Below are positions 10,641-21,649 of a DNA stretch of 64,000 bases, in pieces (positions within the stretch are counted from its first letter, which is position 1; each line of letters begins with the position of its first letter). The notes below the pieces were generated by a model that was not told the origin of the DNA, did no database searches, and saw only the letters and a list, made by a program, of their open reading frames with translations. The position numbers were made by a program, and so were the translations under genes. The stretch is from Cavia porcellus (lineage: Eukaryota > Chordata > Mammalia > Rodentia > Caviidae), in assembly GCF_034190915.1 (NCBI RefSeq), contig NW_026947491.1:21764101-21828100 (forward strand), in the 5' to 3' direction.

Positions 10641-11150
10641 AGTGCTAGGTCCCCAGTGCACAGTGCTAGCTCGCACACTGCCAGCCTAGGATGTCTTCTT
10701 GGATGGCCCCGGCACAGCTGTGTCTGCACCACTCGGCAGGGAGCAAGAGATTTGGGCAAACCATCACTGTAGTTTTTCACGTGATTCCTCCACTTGCAGT
10801 GATGTTACTGAAGGAACAAGGTTCTTGGTCTCACAGCATTGAAGAATGAGGTTGCAACCAAAGGAAAAAATGTTAGCAGAGAGTTTATTGGAAGTAGGAA
10901 TACTACTAGCGCGCTGATTCTGGAAGTGTCCCAAGTGAGTTGCCCCATAGCCAGAGCTAATTATGAATAAGCAGAGCCCAGGAAATACTCAGCTGTTTAG
11001 TGACCACCTATCACCGAGGGCTCTGTGGATTTAAAACAACTACTTTGAACTCAGGCTCTCTCACCCATTTCCTCAGCATGCACTGTTAAAAAGAAAATGG
11101 GATTTTAGAGAAACGTTAGATAACTTGTATTTTCTTTCATTTGACTTTTA
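10640..11150. other. Spacer between CpG block and V segment 4
   Basis: No gene seen. On the minus strand an AATAAA (TTTATT near 10,890 on +) precedes a TGTGAGACCAAGAACC-like stretch (10,817-10,835 on +), which recalls the R/U5 end of an ERV1-type LTR. This is only a suggestion. Confidence 0.3.
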
Positions 11151-11171
11151 AATTTTATTTATTTATTTATC

Positions 11172-11240
11172 TATTCTTGTGTCTTTTTGAAACAAGGTTT
11201 CATTCTGCAGCTTAGGTTGGCTTTAAACATTATTTTGTAG
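11172..11240 (-). mobile_element. B1-like (7SL-derived) SINE fragment, antisense
   Basis: TTTTGAAACAAGGTTTCATT followed by GCAGCTTAGGTTGGCTTTAAA is the reverse complement of the right part of a B1/Alu-type SINE. It sits immediately upstream of the V exon of segment 4, where a leader exon should be. Duplicate at 45,650-45,715. Confidence 0.6.
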
Positions 11241-11267
11241 AGCAAAAGAATGTTCCTGTGTTTGCAG

Positions 11268-11569
11268 GTGTCCAGGCTGACAAGCAGCTGGTGCCCCTGG
11301 GAGACGCTTGGTGCAGCCTGGGGCATCCCTGAAACTCTCCTGCATGAATTCAGGATTCACTGTCAGAAGCTGTGCCATAAGCTGGATCCAAAGGCTCCAG
11401 GGAAGGGCCTAGAGTGGATCTCATACATAGGTGCTGGTGGTAGCACATACTATGCAGACTCTGTGAAGGGCTGATTCACCATCTCCAGAGACAACGGCAA
11501 GAACATGCTGTATCGATAGATGAGCAGCCTGAAACGGAGGAACACAGCCCTGTATTAGTGTCCATGACA
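11268..11569 (+). pseudogene. IGHV segment 4, VH3-like pseudogene without a leader exon
   Basis: The V exon begins after the AG at 11,266-11,267 and ends before the heptamer at 11,570. Framework 1 is scrambled (CTGGTGCCCCTGGGAGACGC where GTGGAGTCTGGGGGAGGC is expected). A 1-nt loss near 11,383-11,390 shifts framework 2, and there are stops in framework 3 (TGA near 11,472, TAG in CTGTATTAG near 11,556). No leader exon precedes it: a B1-like SINE fragment and AT-rich sequence occupy that place. It is paralogous to segment 1 and near-identical to segment 9b at 45,745. Confidence 0.88.
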
Positions 11570-11610
11570 CACAGTGAAGGAACATTTGTGTGAGCCCAGA
11601 AGAAACCTCC
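11570..11610 (+). promoter_or_regulatory. Recombination signal of V segment 4
   Basis: Perfect CACAGTG at 11,570-11,576. At 23-bp spacing the nonamer region reads AAGAAACCT, which is degraded. Confidence 0.65.
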
Positions 11611-11639
11611 TGGAAACAGGGCTTATGCCCAGCAGACGT

Positions 11640-14600
11640 CGCTGTAATGTGAGAGAATCACGTGCATGCCCCAGAAGCAGGAGCTGAGAAGAAAGCAGGG
11701 GAGGGAGCTCTTCCTGGGGACTCTGGGGTTCTCTTCTGTTTTAACATTTTAGTTCCTGAACCAACCCACATTGAAGTACCAAAGTTCAAGGAAAAATTCT
11801 CTGTTAAATGTAATTGCATGAGTACATAAGGAACAATGATTTTTTTCATTTTCTGTGTATGAATTGTACTTATGGGTAAACAAAACTTGCACCCATCTCA
11901 AAGTAACTTGTGCATTTTGTGAAGTTAATTTTGTTTTCAGTGTCAAATCCTCACCATCTAAAGTGGGTCTGTTGGTTTAGTTTGGGTGATGAAGAACTGT
12001 CTCACGCAGTAATAAATGCTTCAAATTAGGAAATTAAATCCTTCTCATCTCTGTCTGTGGGGTCTCAGATCACACAGCTCCCTCCCCTCTTTGGCCACCT
12101 CAGGAGACCTGGTCCCCAGGCTCAGCCCCAGCACCATGAGGAACCCTGAGCTCAGGGGAGCAGTGAGAGGGGCAGCCTGACTGGACTCAGGGCACTGTCT
12201 ATGGACCTAGATGTGCTCTTTCTAGACTAGAGGGCTGAGTAGGACTTGGTCCTGTGCCTTTCTTTTGCACCTTACAAATTAAAAAATTGATAAAATACAG
12301 CAAAACCATCCTCTATCTTAATCTCCATTTCTCTCTCTCTCTCTCTTAACTTTTTAGGTTTTTTTTATTTTATTTTAAAAAAGAAAAATAGAACATTAAA
12401 GTGAAACAAAACAAAACAGTGTTAGGACACTGGGGATTCACTGTTGTTACTGTATTAGATAATCTCATCCTCTAATTAGTTGCTCAGGCTCCCTGTCCCA
12501 GGCTTGCAAAGTCGATCAAATAATTTAAATGTTGCTGCCTTAATTTAGTTAGTAACATCTTAGCCTGCACTCCGTCCCATTGCTTATGTGTGTGTTACTG
12601 GTGGGAGAAGGGGGAGGCTGCACAGCTTCCTTGCTGCTTCCCCCACCTGACAGGGCCTTGCCAACACATGTGGTGTGGCGACTGCAATGCTTCGTGCTAT
12701 TTTCCTCATCCAACCACACCACCAACCCGGCTCTCTTATTCTTGCTGGGTTCCTGAATTCTCCCTCTCTGGATTTCAACCCACGGATCCGACCCTTCCCA
12801 TGTCTGTGGGCCCCACCTCTGTCATCCTGCTCTCCCTCATGTTGCTGTAGCCGAGGGTATGGACAGCAGATGAGAAGTGGAGGGTCTTCCTCTGCTGCTC
12901 ACGGCTTCTCCGTTCTCCTGTTAGTGTCGTGGCTTTTTACTCATTTCTCAGTTTTCAGTCTATTGGGAAAACAATGGAAAATAAATGAGGTGAAAATCTC
13001 TATTCTCACAATGTGCATGGTTTTCCTAAATGGATTCCCATTATTCTACCATGATGTGTTTTATTTTATTTCAATAATTTCTGTATTTAACAGTCACACA
13101 TGTATTTGTACATTTTTCTAAAACAACCAAATGTACCTCTATGGTTACTAATATCACACTTATTGTTACAGTTTCCTGTGACCAGTAACATAGTGAACAG
13201 CATGAAATCACTTGCATGCACATCCATGGTTCCTGAAGGCAGAGAAGAGCTGAAATTCTCACACACAGTACCCATCTCTCAGATGGGACCAAGGACCTCA
13301 CCCTCACACTCATCCCCAGGGCTAACACAACCTCCAAGTCCTGCTCTGCTCTTTATCTAGTCCAGCATCCCCACTAACGTGTCCCTTGTCTAAGGACTGA
13401 AAATTCATGTACTTGATATGATGTCTCAAGGGCATCTGTTGTTTTCCCTCAAGGTAGGGACATCTTTGGGAATATGCCCTTCCCTGAGATGGAGTCTGAT
13501 CCTCTCCATTGCACCTTCTGAATTACAGCTTCCTTCAGATCACTGAAAATCTGAAATATTTTATGAGTTCCCTTCCATTTCATTTTTCTTTGTTGTTCAG
13601 AATTTAATCATGATTGTGTAGATATCATTTTCAAATTGAGACCTTGGAAACACACCTCAAGAAAGAGTTCATATTTAGCATTAATGTTGTAACTTGTGTG
13701 TCAAAGAAAAGTAATGAATGAAACCAGGAAGACCATGGAACTCCTGGGTGTTCATCTCACCATATATCTCAGCTGTGCTTGATTCAGCTATACCGCTGCT
13801 CCTCTGTGTCACTGTGTCGTTTGATTCTTGACCTGATAGTTATGAAGAGCCTCGTTTCTTCTCAGATGTGTTTCACAAAGTTCACCTCTCACCCTTAGTT
13901 TATACTATCATCTCATAATAGAGGAAAAATCAATCTGTGAACCATCCTCACATCCTAAGTGTGAAATCCATCACCATATTAGTCCCTGGTTATCAACTTC
14001 CTCCTCACTGACACCTTCCAGGTGTTTTCTTCTTCCTCTTCATGTGTCAGGATTGGTTAATTGTTGGATCTTCCCACCAGAACTGTAACACGATATAGAG
14101 TACAGGCAACACTTCTCAATAACAAAACCCACAAAGGAAACATGCACATTCCTAACTTTAGTGAACAAATCCTCAGAGACCTTCCAAGGATTTAGTAGAG
14201 CCAGTGACATCCTCCCCACCACAAGAGCTTAGGCATAACTGAACCTTTATTCTCTTTGTGGAATACATGTCAGTCTTCCAACAAATCCATCAAAGTCGTG
14301 TAATTCAGAACAGAGATCAGAACCGTGGGTGTATGACTTCAGAGCAGGGAGGTAGAGGGATCTGGTATCAAAGATCAGAACCATTGCCCACCCAGAGAGT
14401 AACAGATTTGTCTACTCCTAGATGTCAGGGTCAGTGCTCTCTTGCTTAGACTCAGAACAGCTCAAACCCTTGTCCAGAGCCTACCCTGAGGGTCCATATA
14501 AAACCTGTAAATCTATTTCTCCTTACTAATGTGGAATCGACTATTACCTGCATTCAGGTCACATGATTATGACTAGATTTGGGGAGGGGGAGGAAAAAGG

Positions 14601-16050
14601 TAGAAAAGCACCTTGTATTATCTAACTGACCATGAGGAATGCAATCATTATATCCTGCAAATCTGTACTAATGAATAAATAATAATTGTACAGAGTACAA
14701 TATGCTATATTTCAGTCTCTCTCCAGGAAATGACATGGAGAAATAAGAACTTCAGAGGACATGGATACAGACCAGTCAATGTATTGAGTGGACAGTGCAC
14801 TGAAGCCAGGGACACATCCCAGTCACAGGTGTGACACAATAGCCTGGGGGTCTTGTGGATCACAGGTGAGGATTCCAATGGGGCTTTTCCTTTTCCAAAG
14901 TTGGCAAGTAGTCCTCACGGCAGTGGTGATGATGCTGAACACTGTGCCTCCCTGCTGAAGAGGTCACATCCAGAGTGACCCCTGCTTCTAGCCTTTGCCT
15001 CTCTTCACATTGGAGATCATAAGATACAGTCCCCATCCTCAGCATCTCCCAGTGATGGAGCTGGTCTCTGCTCTCCATCGTGATTCACTCAGGAATACTC
15101 AGCCCCACTTTCCTGACTCATAGACAGATTGATAAGGATGTCAGCTCAGAGAAGAATTCTTCAAAGAATCTCAATAATGGAATTCATAGATTTCATCTGT
15201 TTGTGGTGATCTTAATGAATCTGTACAGCATGTGCTATGGAACTGGGTAGGAAAACATCATGAGAGTTCTTGCTACACTGTACTGGAAAATATTTCACCG
15301 AATGCCCAGTGCACCAATAGTGAACAAGAAATGTCCACTTCTGGCTGAAAAAAGATTGGAAAGAAAGAGGTAAGGTTTAATTTTAGGACATTGTCATCAT
15401 GAGCATAGTGTTCATAATGAATAATTGATCACAAAGGGAGAACTGTAATTAAGTAAGCATTTAGAATTTAGGAATCACCTCCTGGAAACAAAAGGAGGAG
15501 AACCTAGAAAGAAAATCCCACCCAGCACCTACACTAGGTCAGTTAGGGAAGGGCCACTTAGTACAGACAACCTCCTTCCTTCCTCCAGTGAGGCTTCTCT
15601 ATCAGGGAGGCACAGGACCCACATCCTCATCTCCAGGCTCTGCAGGCTCTGGTCAGTGGGACCTGGATCACAGGACATCTCAGAGCAGGAGGCAGGAGGA
15701 CCTCTCCTGACCACGTTAATGGTAGTGAAGCAACCTCTACAGCAGCACAGATGGTACCACAAGGGAGAGATCAGGGAGAGGAGGAGGGGGCTGTGCTTGC
15801 TTCATCCTGTGGAAGCAGCACCAGAGCCTGTGTGGGAGTGCAGAGTTAGAACAGGAAGGGAGCAGGACTGGAGGACGCTGGGGTGGGAACAGGAAGGAGG
15901 GCACATGTTCATGCTTCCTCCACTCCAAGGAAGGTAGCTTCCCGCCTAACACAGACATGAACACCACTTGAGTGCAGGGGAAGAGATTATTCTCTGCAGG
16001 ATAAAGACCATAGACATCCTGGCCTGTGTCTCACCATCCTAAAGTAAAGG
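11640..16050. other. Intergenic spacer between V segments 4 and 5
   Basis: No gene recognised. It is a full-length paralogue of 540-4,960 and 46,120-50,590. A (CT)n run lies at about 12,332-12,347. It lacks the 61-nt inverted insert seen at 47,358. Confidence 0.6.
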
Positions 16051-16060
16051 GGCCACTCTC

Positions 16061-16068
16061 ATGCAAAT
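16061..16068 (+). promoter_or_regulatory. Ig octamer ATGCAAAT of V segment 5
   Basis: Exact octamer 117 bp before the leader ATG at 16,178. Confidence 0.85.
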
Positions 16069-16177
16069 TTGTCTCCCAAATCTAGACTCAAACTTCCCTC
16101 CTGGGCTAAAGGAGCTAATAGCTCCTTCCTCAGATACCCCTAAGATCTCTGGAGAAGGCAAAGGTGTGCCCTAGAAT

Positions 16178-16614
16178 ATGAAATTTGTGAGTCTTCTCCT
16201 GTGCCTCGTGGCAGGTCCGCATGGTGAGTATCCTAAATGTCAGACATGGGTCCATGGGAAGATTAGGAAAGCAGGTGACTGATAGGAATTTTACTCATGT
16301 TTCCAGGTGTCCTGTCCCAGGTGCAGCTACAGGAATCAGGACCTGGCCTGGTGAAGCCCTTGCAGACCCTGTCTCTCACCTGCACAATCTCTGGATTCTC
16401 CATCACAACCAGTGGTCATGACTGGAGCTGGGTCCATCAGCCTCCAGGAAAGACTCTGGAGTGAATGGGGCCATAGGTAACTGTGGTGGCCCTGGTTAAA
16501 GTCTTTCCCTCAAGAGCCACATCCCTATCTCCAGACACAAGCAAGAAACAGTTCTCCCTGCAGCTGAACTCTGTCACCGCGAAATACACAGCCACCTATT
16601 ACTGTGCAAAAGAC
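16178..16614 (+). pseudogene. IGHV segment 5, clan II pseudogene
   Basis: The leader exon is 16,178-16,223 (MKFVSLLLCLVAGPH, GTGAGT donor) and the V exon starts at 16,307. Frameworks 1 and 2 are open ([33 protein letters not shown]) up to TGA at 16,462-16,464, which replaces the tryptophan of LEW. A missing nucleotide just downstream (four G against five in the sister at 51,004-51,008) and short deletions in framework 3 add frameshifts. The octamer is intact. Confidence 0.9.
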
Positions 16615-16653
16615 AACAGTGCTTTGATGCAAGTGTGAGCCAAGACATAATCG
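16615..16653 (+). promoter_or_regulatory. Recombination signal of V segment 5 (degraded nonamer)
   Basis: Heptamer AACAGTG (one change) at 16,615-16,621, a 23-bp spacer, and nonamer ACATAATCG with three or more changes. Confidence 0.7.
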
Positions 16654-16873
16654 CCCTGCAGGGGCACTCTGGAACACCAGGGGTGCGTAGAACACACTGG
16701 GATAAGGAACCAGCAAATGAGGAGAAAAAGTTGAGAGGGTTTTCTCTGCAGTTGATTTGCATGTCAATCAGTGGCCCCAGGCACAGAGCTCCCAAGGATC
16801 TTGCATATCTCTGGTTAGGTGCTCACATGGACAGAGATTACTTTCTTTTTCTGATATCCATATCATGACAGGT

Positions 16874-16990
16874 GAGGTCTGGATATTTAGCTCAGCGACA
16901 TAAGTTCCTGCCTTGCAAGCAGGCAGTCATGAGTTCAATCCCTGGTGCGAATAAAAAGAACAAAAAAAAAAAAAAAAAAAAAAAAACAAA
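16874..16990 (+). mobile_element. ID-family SINE, older copy
   Basis: It has ATATTTAGCTCAGCGACATA and GAGTTCAATCCCTGGTGCG boxes and ends in about 25 A residues near 16,962-16,988. The anticodon-equivalent triplet is TGC, as in tRNA-Ala. It is absent from the paralogous position in the 5.8-kb region, so it is a separate insertion from the one at 5,929. Confidence 0.85.
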
Positions 16991-17072
16991 GACTACCATG
17001 ATGGGTTGCACAGAAAATGTATTTCAGTAAAATCATTGATTATAACACAATGGACTGTACATTCTCCTTAGG

Positions 17073-18118
17073 TTTTTTAAGGCAACTTTATTTTGCTGAC
17101 CAATTATCTTTGTTTAAAAATTTAATACGTGATAAAATACAATAAACTTTTAGCACCATAGAAAACTTCTAGCAAGTACAATGATACATTATTACTACAT
17201 AAAATTTCACAAAAGAAAAGCTTCCACTTCCAAGGAAAGTGTTGTTGAACATCCTAACTATCCTTAAGCTATAAGAAATTTCCTAGATGCCTAGTGTTTT
17301 CCTTGACTTGGAAATAAATCAGACAATCTAAAAATATAAATCAAACTTTCAGTGAGCTGAGAATCATGAAAATGCTGTCGGAAGCTCAGTCATCTGGAAC
17401 TAGGGAGTCTGTAGCAGCTGTAAGAGTTCAATAAGCAGCATGAAACCTTTTAACTGTTTACACTTCAGTCTTCTAGGACAGGTCCTGTAGGCTCCCAGTT
17501 GATCTGTTAATAATAAAAAGCTGTGCCTTGTTGTGTCAGAACCTGGTAAGTGACTCATAAGCCATTGTTTACCAGCTTTATCAGTGATTAAAACTTCATG
17601 GAATTCTTTACCTGCCACATAACTTTCCAGTCCTCCAGCATAGGAAATAAGAGGAGACCTTTCACACTGGGTCGATGCATCACTGGCATCCTTCAAGTGA
17701 GGAATCGCTGGAAGGCAAGAACCATTTCCACTATGAGCACTGAGCACCCAGCAGTGGTGTAGGGAAACAAAGACCTTGTGGGGTCGTCCTTCCCACTCTG
17801 ACTGCCTGCATCCTTCAGCTGGGAAAATCCGTCCTCCCATTATCCCTCACACACCTCAAGCTTCTCTGCAGTCTGGAAGATGTCAAAGGCTACTTTTGGC
17901 AACTTTATTCCACTTGACTTGCCTGGTGTAATTAACTCTCCCAGGAATCCACATACAGAATCTTCCTGTGAGCCAGATGGCACTGCAGCTGAGGTTCATG
18001 AGCACCGACGGCATCTCTCAAATATGGGACGGTGAAGACATGACTGGCAGTGCTGCCCATGTGCAACAGCACTCATCCATCTGAGCTTCATTTCCGAGAT
18101 GTTGCCAGGGGAATTGAG
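17073..18118 (-). pseudogene. UAP1: UAP1 processed pseudogene, copy A2, 5'-truncated
   Basis: Paralogue of copy A1. The A tail is the T run at 17,073-17,078 on +, preceded on the coding strand by AATAAA. The C-terminal coding region lies at 17,400-17,940, including a HHCWVLSA-like stretch and NGSCLPAIPHLKDASD, which is closer to the parental enzyme than A1 there. The match to A1 stops near 18,118, and the N-terminal half seen in A1 (7,060-7,820) is replaced by about 540 bp of unrelated sequence. It carries frame breaks and is non-coding. Confidence 0.8.
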
Positions 18119-18680
18119 CTAGCATCCAGTTGGCCCTCAAGGCCGTTCATGGTGTTCTTGTACATGTGATAGTTTCCACTGATAAGAGGCAGAAGCAGAA
18201 ACTATTAGTCAATCAATGGGATAAGAATTAGCTGGCATCTAAGTGACAATGTGTACCTAGTACCCAAAACAGTTACATGTGAATAATATCCAACTTTAAT
18301 CCAGTCCTTGGAAATGTAATATGGTTAAGAAGTTTCCATGAAGGGAAGCAGTAGATGAATTCACATTCACTAGGTGCACTGTTCTGAATTAGTATAAATA
18401 TTATATAAGATGCACCTTGATAATCTGAGCAGAAGCAATAAAGAATTAAAAATGTATTTGAATGGGCAGAGCATAAATTAGTTCCAGTACTATGGAATAT
18501 TTGATAATTAACAAAAAAGATGATATAGATAAGTAGGGAGATAAATAGATAATAGATACATCAATAGATAAATGAGTTAGACAGATAGGGAGATTATTTA
18601 ATGCCTGTATATTATACATTTCTTAACAAATTTATGTACATTGGACACAAACAAATTGCAGCAGCATTTGTGTTTGATGC
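18119..18680. other. Sequence unique to the second 11-kb unit
   Basis: It replaces the 5' half of UAP1 found in A1. No gene or repeat family recognised, apart from the degenerate GATA tract listed separately. Confidence 0.5.
18521..18593 (+). repeat. Degenerate (GATA)n microsatellite
   Basis: Irregular run of GATA, AATAGATA and GACAGATA words. Confidence 0.7.
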
Positions 18681-19216
18681 ATCCGTGTAAACCCAATTCA
18701 CCTGAAATGTAGAAACACTGCCTTACAGGCAACCTACAGCCTTCCTCAATGCTGAGTTACCTGGATGTGCACAGGGCGACACATCTCTGAGGCACAGGTA
18801 ACTAACTCTTCAGGAAGAGAAATAGGAGCATATTTTTAATACACTAACGAGGCTCTGTGAGTTTCACTGCATATGCCCACCTCTGTCCTGCAGATCACAA
18901 AGGAGGACCTGGGTCCATTGGACTTCTCACACCATATATCAAAAATTGATCACATATAACACTATCTCTTGCTTCTGTGAGAAATTCTACATTTGTACAA
19001 TGCAGTAAACACTTGTACCTCATTGTATATTTTTTGAATCTGTAAAAATAAAGTAAGATTATGAATTGGAAGTAAACATCATATCAGAGTTACATAAAAT
19101 TCTTATTTTACATAATGGTATGATTCTCACCAAGCTTGACCTGCAGACTCATATGTATTCTGTTATTGAAGTTTTTCTGCTTCCTGACCACTGAGTTCTC
19201 TATATATCAGGAGGTC

Positions 19217-19224
19217 TTGCAAAT
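19217..19224 (+). promoter_or_regulatory. Altered Ig octamer of V segment 6
   Basis: TTGCAAAT, one change from ATGCAAAT, 110 bp before the leader ATG at 19,327. Confidence 0.7.
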
Positions 19225-19326
19225 AGATGTAAACCTACTCTCATGATGTAAACCAGCCCAGCCCTCACTCTGCAACTCTACAGAGGAGCCCACTTGGTGA
19301 TTGGGACTGAGCACAGACGGCTTACC

Positions 19327-19773
19327 ATGGATCTGGCACTGAGCTAGGTTTTCTTTGTTACTGTTTTAAAAGGTAATTAATGAAGAATAAGAGGTACTGT
19401 GTGGAAAGAAGTGGGACAAATGGTAGACACATGTGACAGTTTTCTGAGCAGGATATCTCTGTGTTTGCAGGTGTCCAGGCAGAGGTGCAGTGGTGGAGTC
19501 CGATGGAGGCTTGGTGCAGCCTGGAGGGTCCCTGAGATTCTCCAGCGTGGCCTCTGGCTTCGCCTTCAGTGTTTACTACAAGTACTGGATCCGCCAGGCT
19601 CCAGAGCCTAGTGGGTTGCTCTTATTAAAAATAAAGCTAATAGTCACACAACAGAATACGTTACGTCCGTGAAAGGCAAATTCACCATCTCCAGGGATGA
19701 CTTCAAAAGCACACTGTATCTGCAAATGACCAAACTGAAACCCGAGGACATGGCCATATACTACTGTGCAAGA
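19327..19773 (+). pseudogene. IGHV segment 6, IGHV7-like pseudogene
   Basis: The leader exon is 19,327-19,372 with a TAG at codon 7 (19,345-19,347). The V exon starts at 19,471. Two nucleotides are missing in framework 1 (GTGCAGTGGTGG, where the sister has GTGCAGCTGGTAG), the first conserved cysteine is serine (FSSVAS), and framework 2 has further deletions around 19,602-19,615. Framework 3 is readable in another frame ([24 protein letters not shown]). It is the older paralogue of segment 3. Confidence 0.9.
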
Positions 19774-19809
19774 CATAGTGAGAGAGCATCAGCTGAGCCC
19801 ACACAAACC
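19774..19809 (+). promoter_or_regulatory. Recombination signal of V segment 6 (short spacer)
   Basis: Heptamer CATAGTG at 19,774-19,780 and perfect nonamer ACACAAACC at 19,801-19,809, but only 20 bp between them instead of 23. Confidence 0.75.
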
Positions 19810-19829
19810 TCCCTGCTGTGGTGCACAGG

Positions 19830-20990
19830 ACCAGCAGGGGTCGCACAGGACACACAGAGTTCAGTTCTGCCCAGGACAGAAGCACAGGGTGGAGCAGTCT
19901 GATTTCCTGTGGAGGTGTGAGGCTTCCAGTCCATGTGATATATTCCCTGGGAGACTCTGCATTCATGAGTCTGTGCTTATCTTTCATGCTCCTGAAGGAG
20001 AAATTTGACTCAATAGTACGGTATTTTCTCACATGTACACATATTCAAGTTGCATTTTTGAAGGAAAAAATTACTGCTCTCCGGTCATCAGGACTGGAAC
20101 TTGAGAACACACAGACAGCGTTTCAAAAATTTTCAAACGCAGAAGACATCTTTGTGATATTCCCTTTTCACCACCAGTTTTGGTATTTAGAACACAAGCC
20201 CGAAAAAGAGAGCCCAGCCTTGATGATGAATAAAACTTTTAAAATGTAAATCTTGCACTCTTTCATAGATAATAACAGTACTCTAACTCAGAACTCATCT
20301 CATTTTCTTTTAAAATAAATAATATATTTTCCTTGCTTTTTTATTCTCTTACATTTTTTTAATCTGTTTTCTCAGAATGAAAGACAAGTTCTCTGGTTTT
20401 AATCCTATGATTCAGGTCCATTACCTGGAGCTCAGAAGAGGATTAGAAATGACTTCTGTGTACCCAAGTAATGGTTGAAGACTTCTTCTCACTCATACTT
20501 TTGCAAAACACTCACTCTTTCCTCTAAATTTATATTTATTTTACAAATTATACATATTTATCTTTTATTTTCAAATTTAAAGACAATAAAAAGAGGGTAT
20601 TACTAATGCAAAAGTAAAATTTCTTTCTTAATGTGGGATGTGATGTCAGAACTGATTGTGCTCATCTGACTGTCATGGAGTCTCCTCCTTCCCGAGTCTC
20701 CTAGGGAATCACCAGTGTGTACCATTGTACCATTGTCTCTCAGCAAGTGAGATAGAAAACCGCGGTATGCAAGACACGTAGAGCAGGGCATCAGAAAGAG
20801 CAGCCAGGAAATATCTGACAGGAGCTAAATTGCAGCCACCACAGGACTTTGCCATTTAAATTTTGGTATCTGTATCAAATAAGTCCTCTTTGTCTAAGAA
20901 AACTATCCTGATAGTGTAAACAGAGGATGATACACCCTAACACCATGCACAAAATGCCTTCACTGCATTACCGTAACTCGAAACAGACCC
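19830..20990. other. 3' flank of V segment 6
   Basis: AT-rich, paralogous to 8,990-9,890. No gene seen. Confidence 0.5.
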
Positions 20991-21089
20991 ATGCACATAT
21001 GTGCAATTTATTTTTTACATTGTGTGAGACAGTAGTTGAAAAAAGTGTTTAATAAATAATGCTGTAACATCTGTTGCAATGACCATTAA

Positions 21090-21300
21090 AAAGATGAATA
21101 ATAGCAAGTGTTGTAAAGTATGTTGAAGAAATGGAGCCCTAGTGCATAGTTGAGGGAATATAAATTGTTGCAGACAAAACTGTATTTATATTGTCTGTAG
21201 GAAGCTTCCTCATGAAACTTTAGATGGAAATACCATGTGATCCAGCTGCCTTAGTTTCTTTCCTGCAGCCACGTCTACACATAAGCCTACAAAAATGGAT
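21090..21300 (+). repeat. LINE-1 3'-end relic
   Basis: Same L1 segment as 9,925-10,085, extending into the ACCATGTGATCCAGCTGCC motif near 21,231 that corresponds to the L1 ACCATATGACCCAGC-type line. Confidence 0.6.
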
Positions 21301-21649
21301 AAATTCCTGAACTTACTCTGCCAAACATGAACCAAAAAGCAAGGAAAATCTAAGCAGAGCTATGACTAATAATGATAAAGAGTCCAAATAAAAGGACATT
21401 GTCTCAAAACAAAACCAGAATTTGATGAAATAAACACTGAATTTTATCAAATAAATAAAAATGAAAAATTTCAACTCTTACCCATCTATTCCAAAACATT
21501 TTCTTCATTTCTGTTTAAGTATATTTTACTGATTCTTACAAGATTCATGTATGCATATTGATGTATTGTTTAGTAGATAAAGTTTTGCATTTACTTTTTT
21601 AAGCATATTTACAAATGAACTGAAAAATATTACTGCCACACTTATTTTA

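Noticed and set aside
12675..13121. 148-codon frame in the V4-V5 spacer
   Set aside because: It is broken in the near-identical copy at 47.1-47.6 kb and has low complexity; no domain seen.
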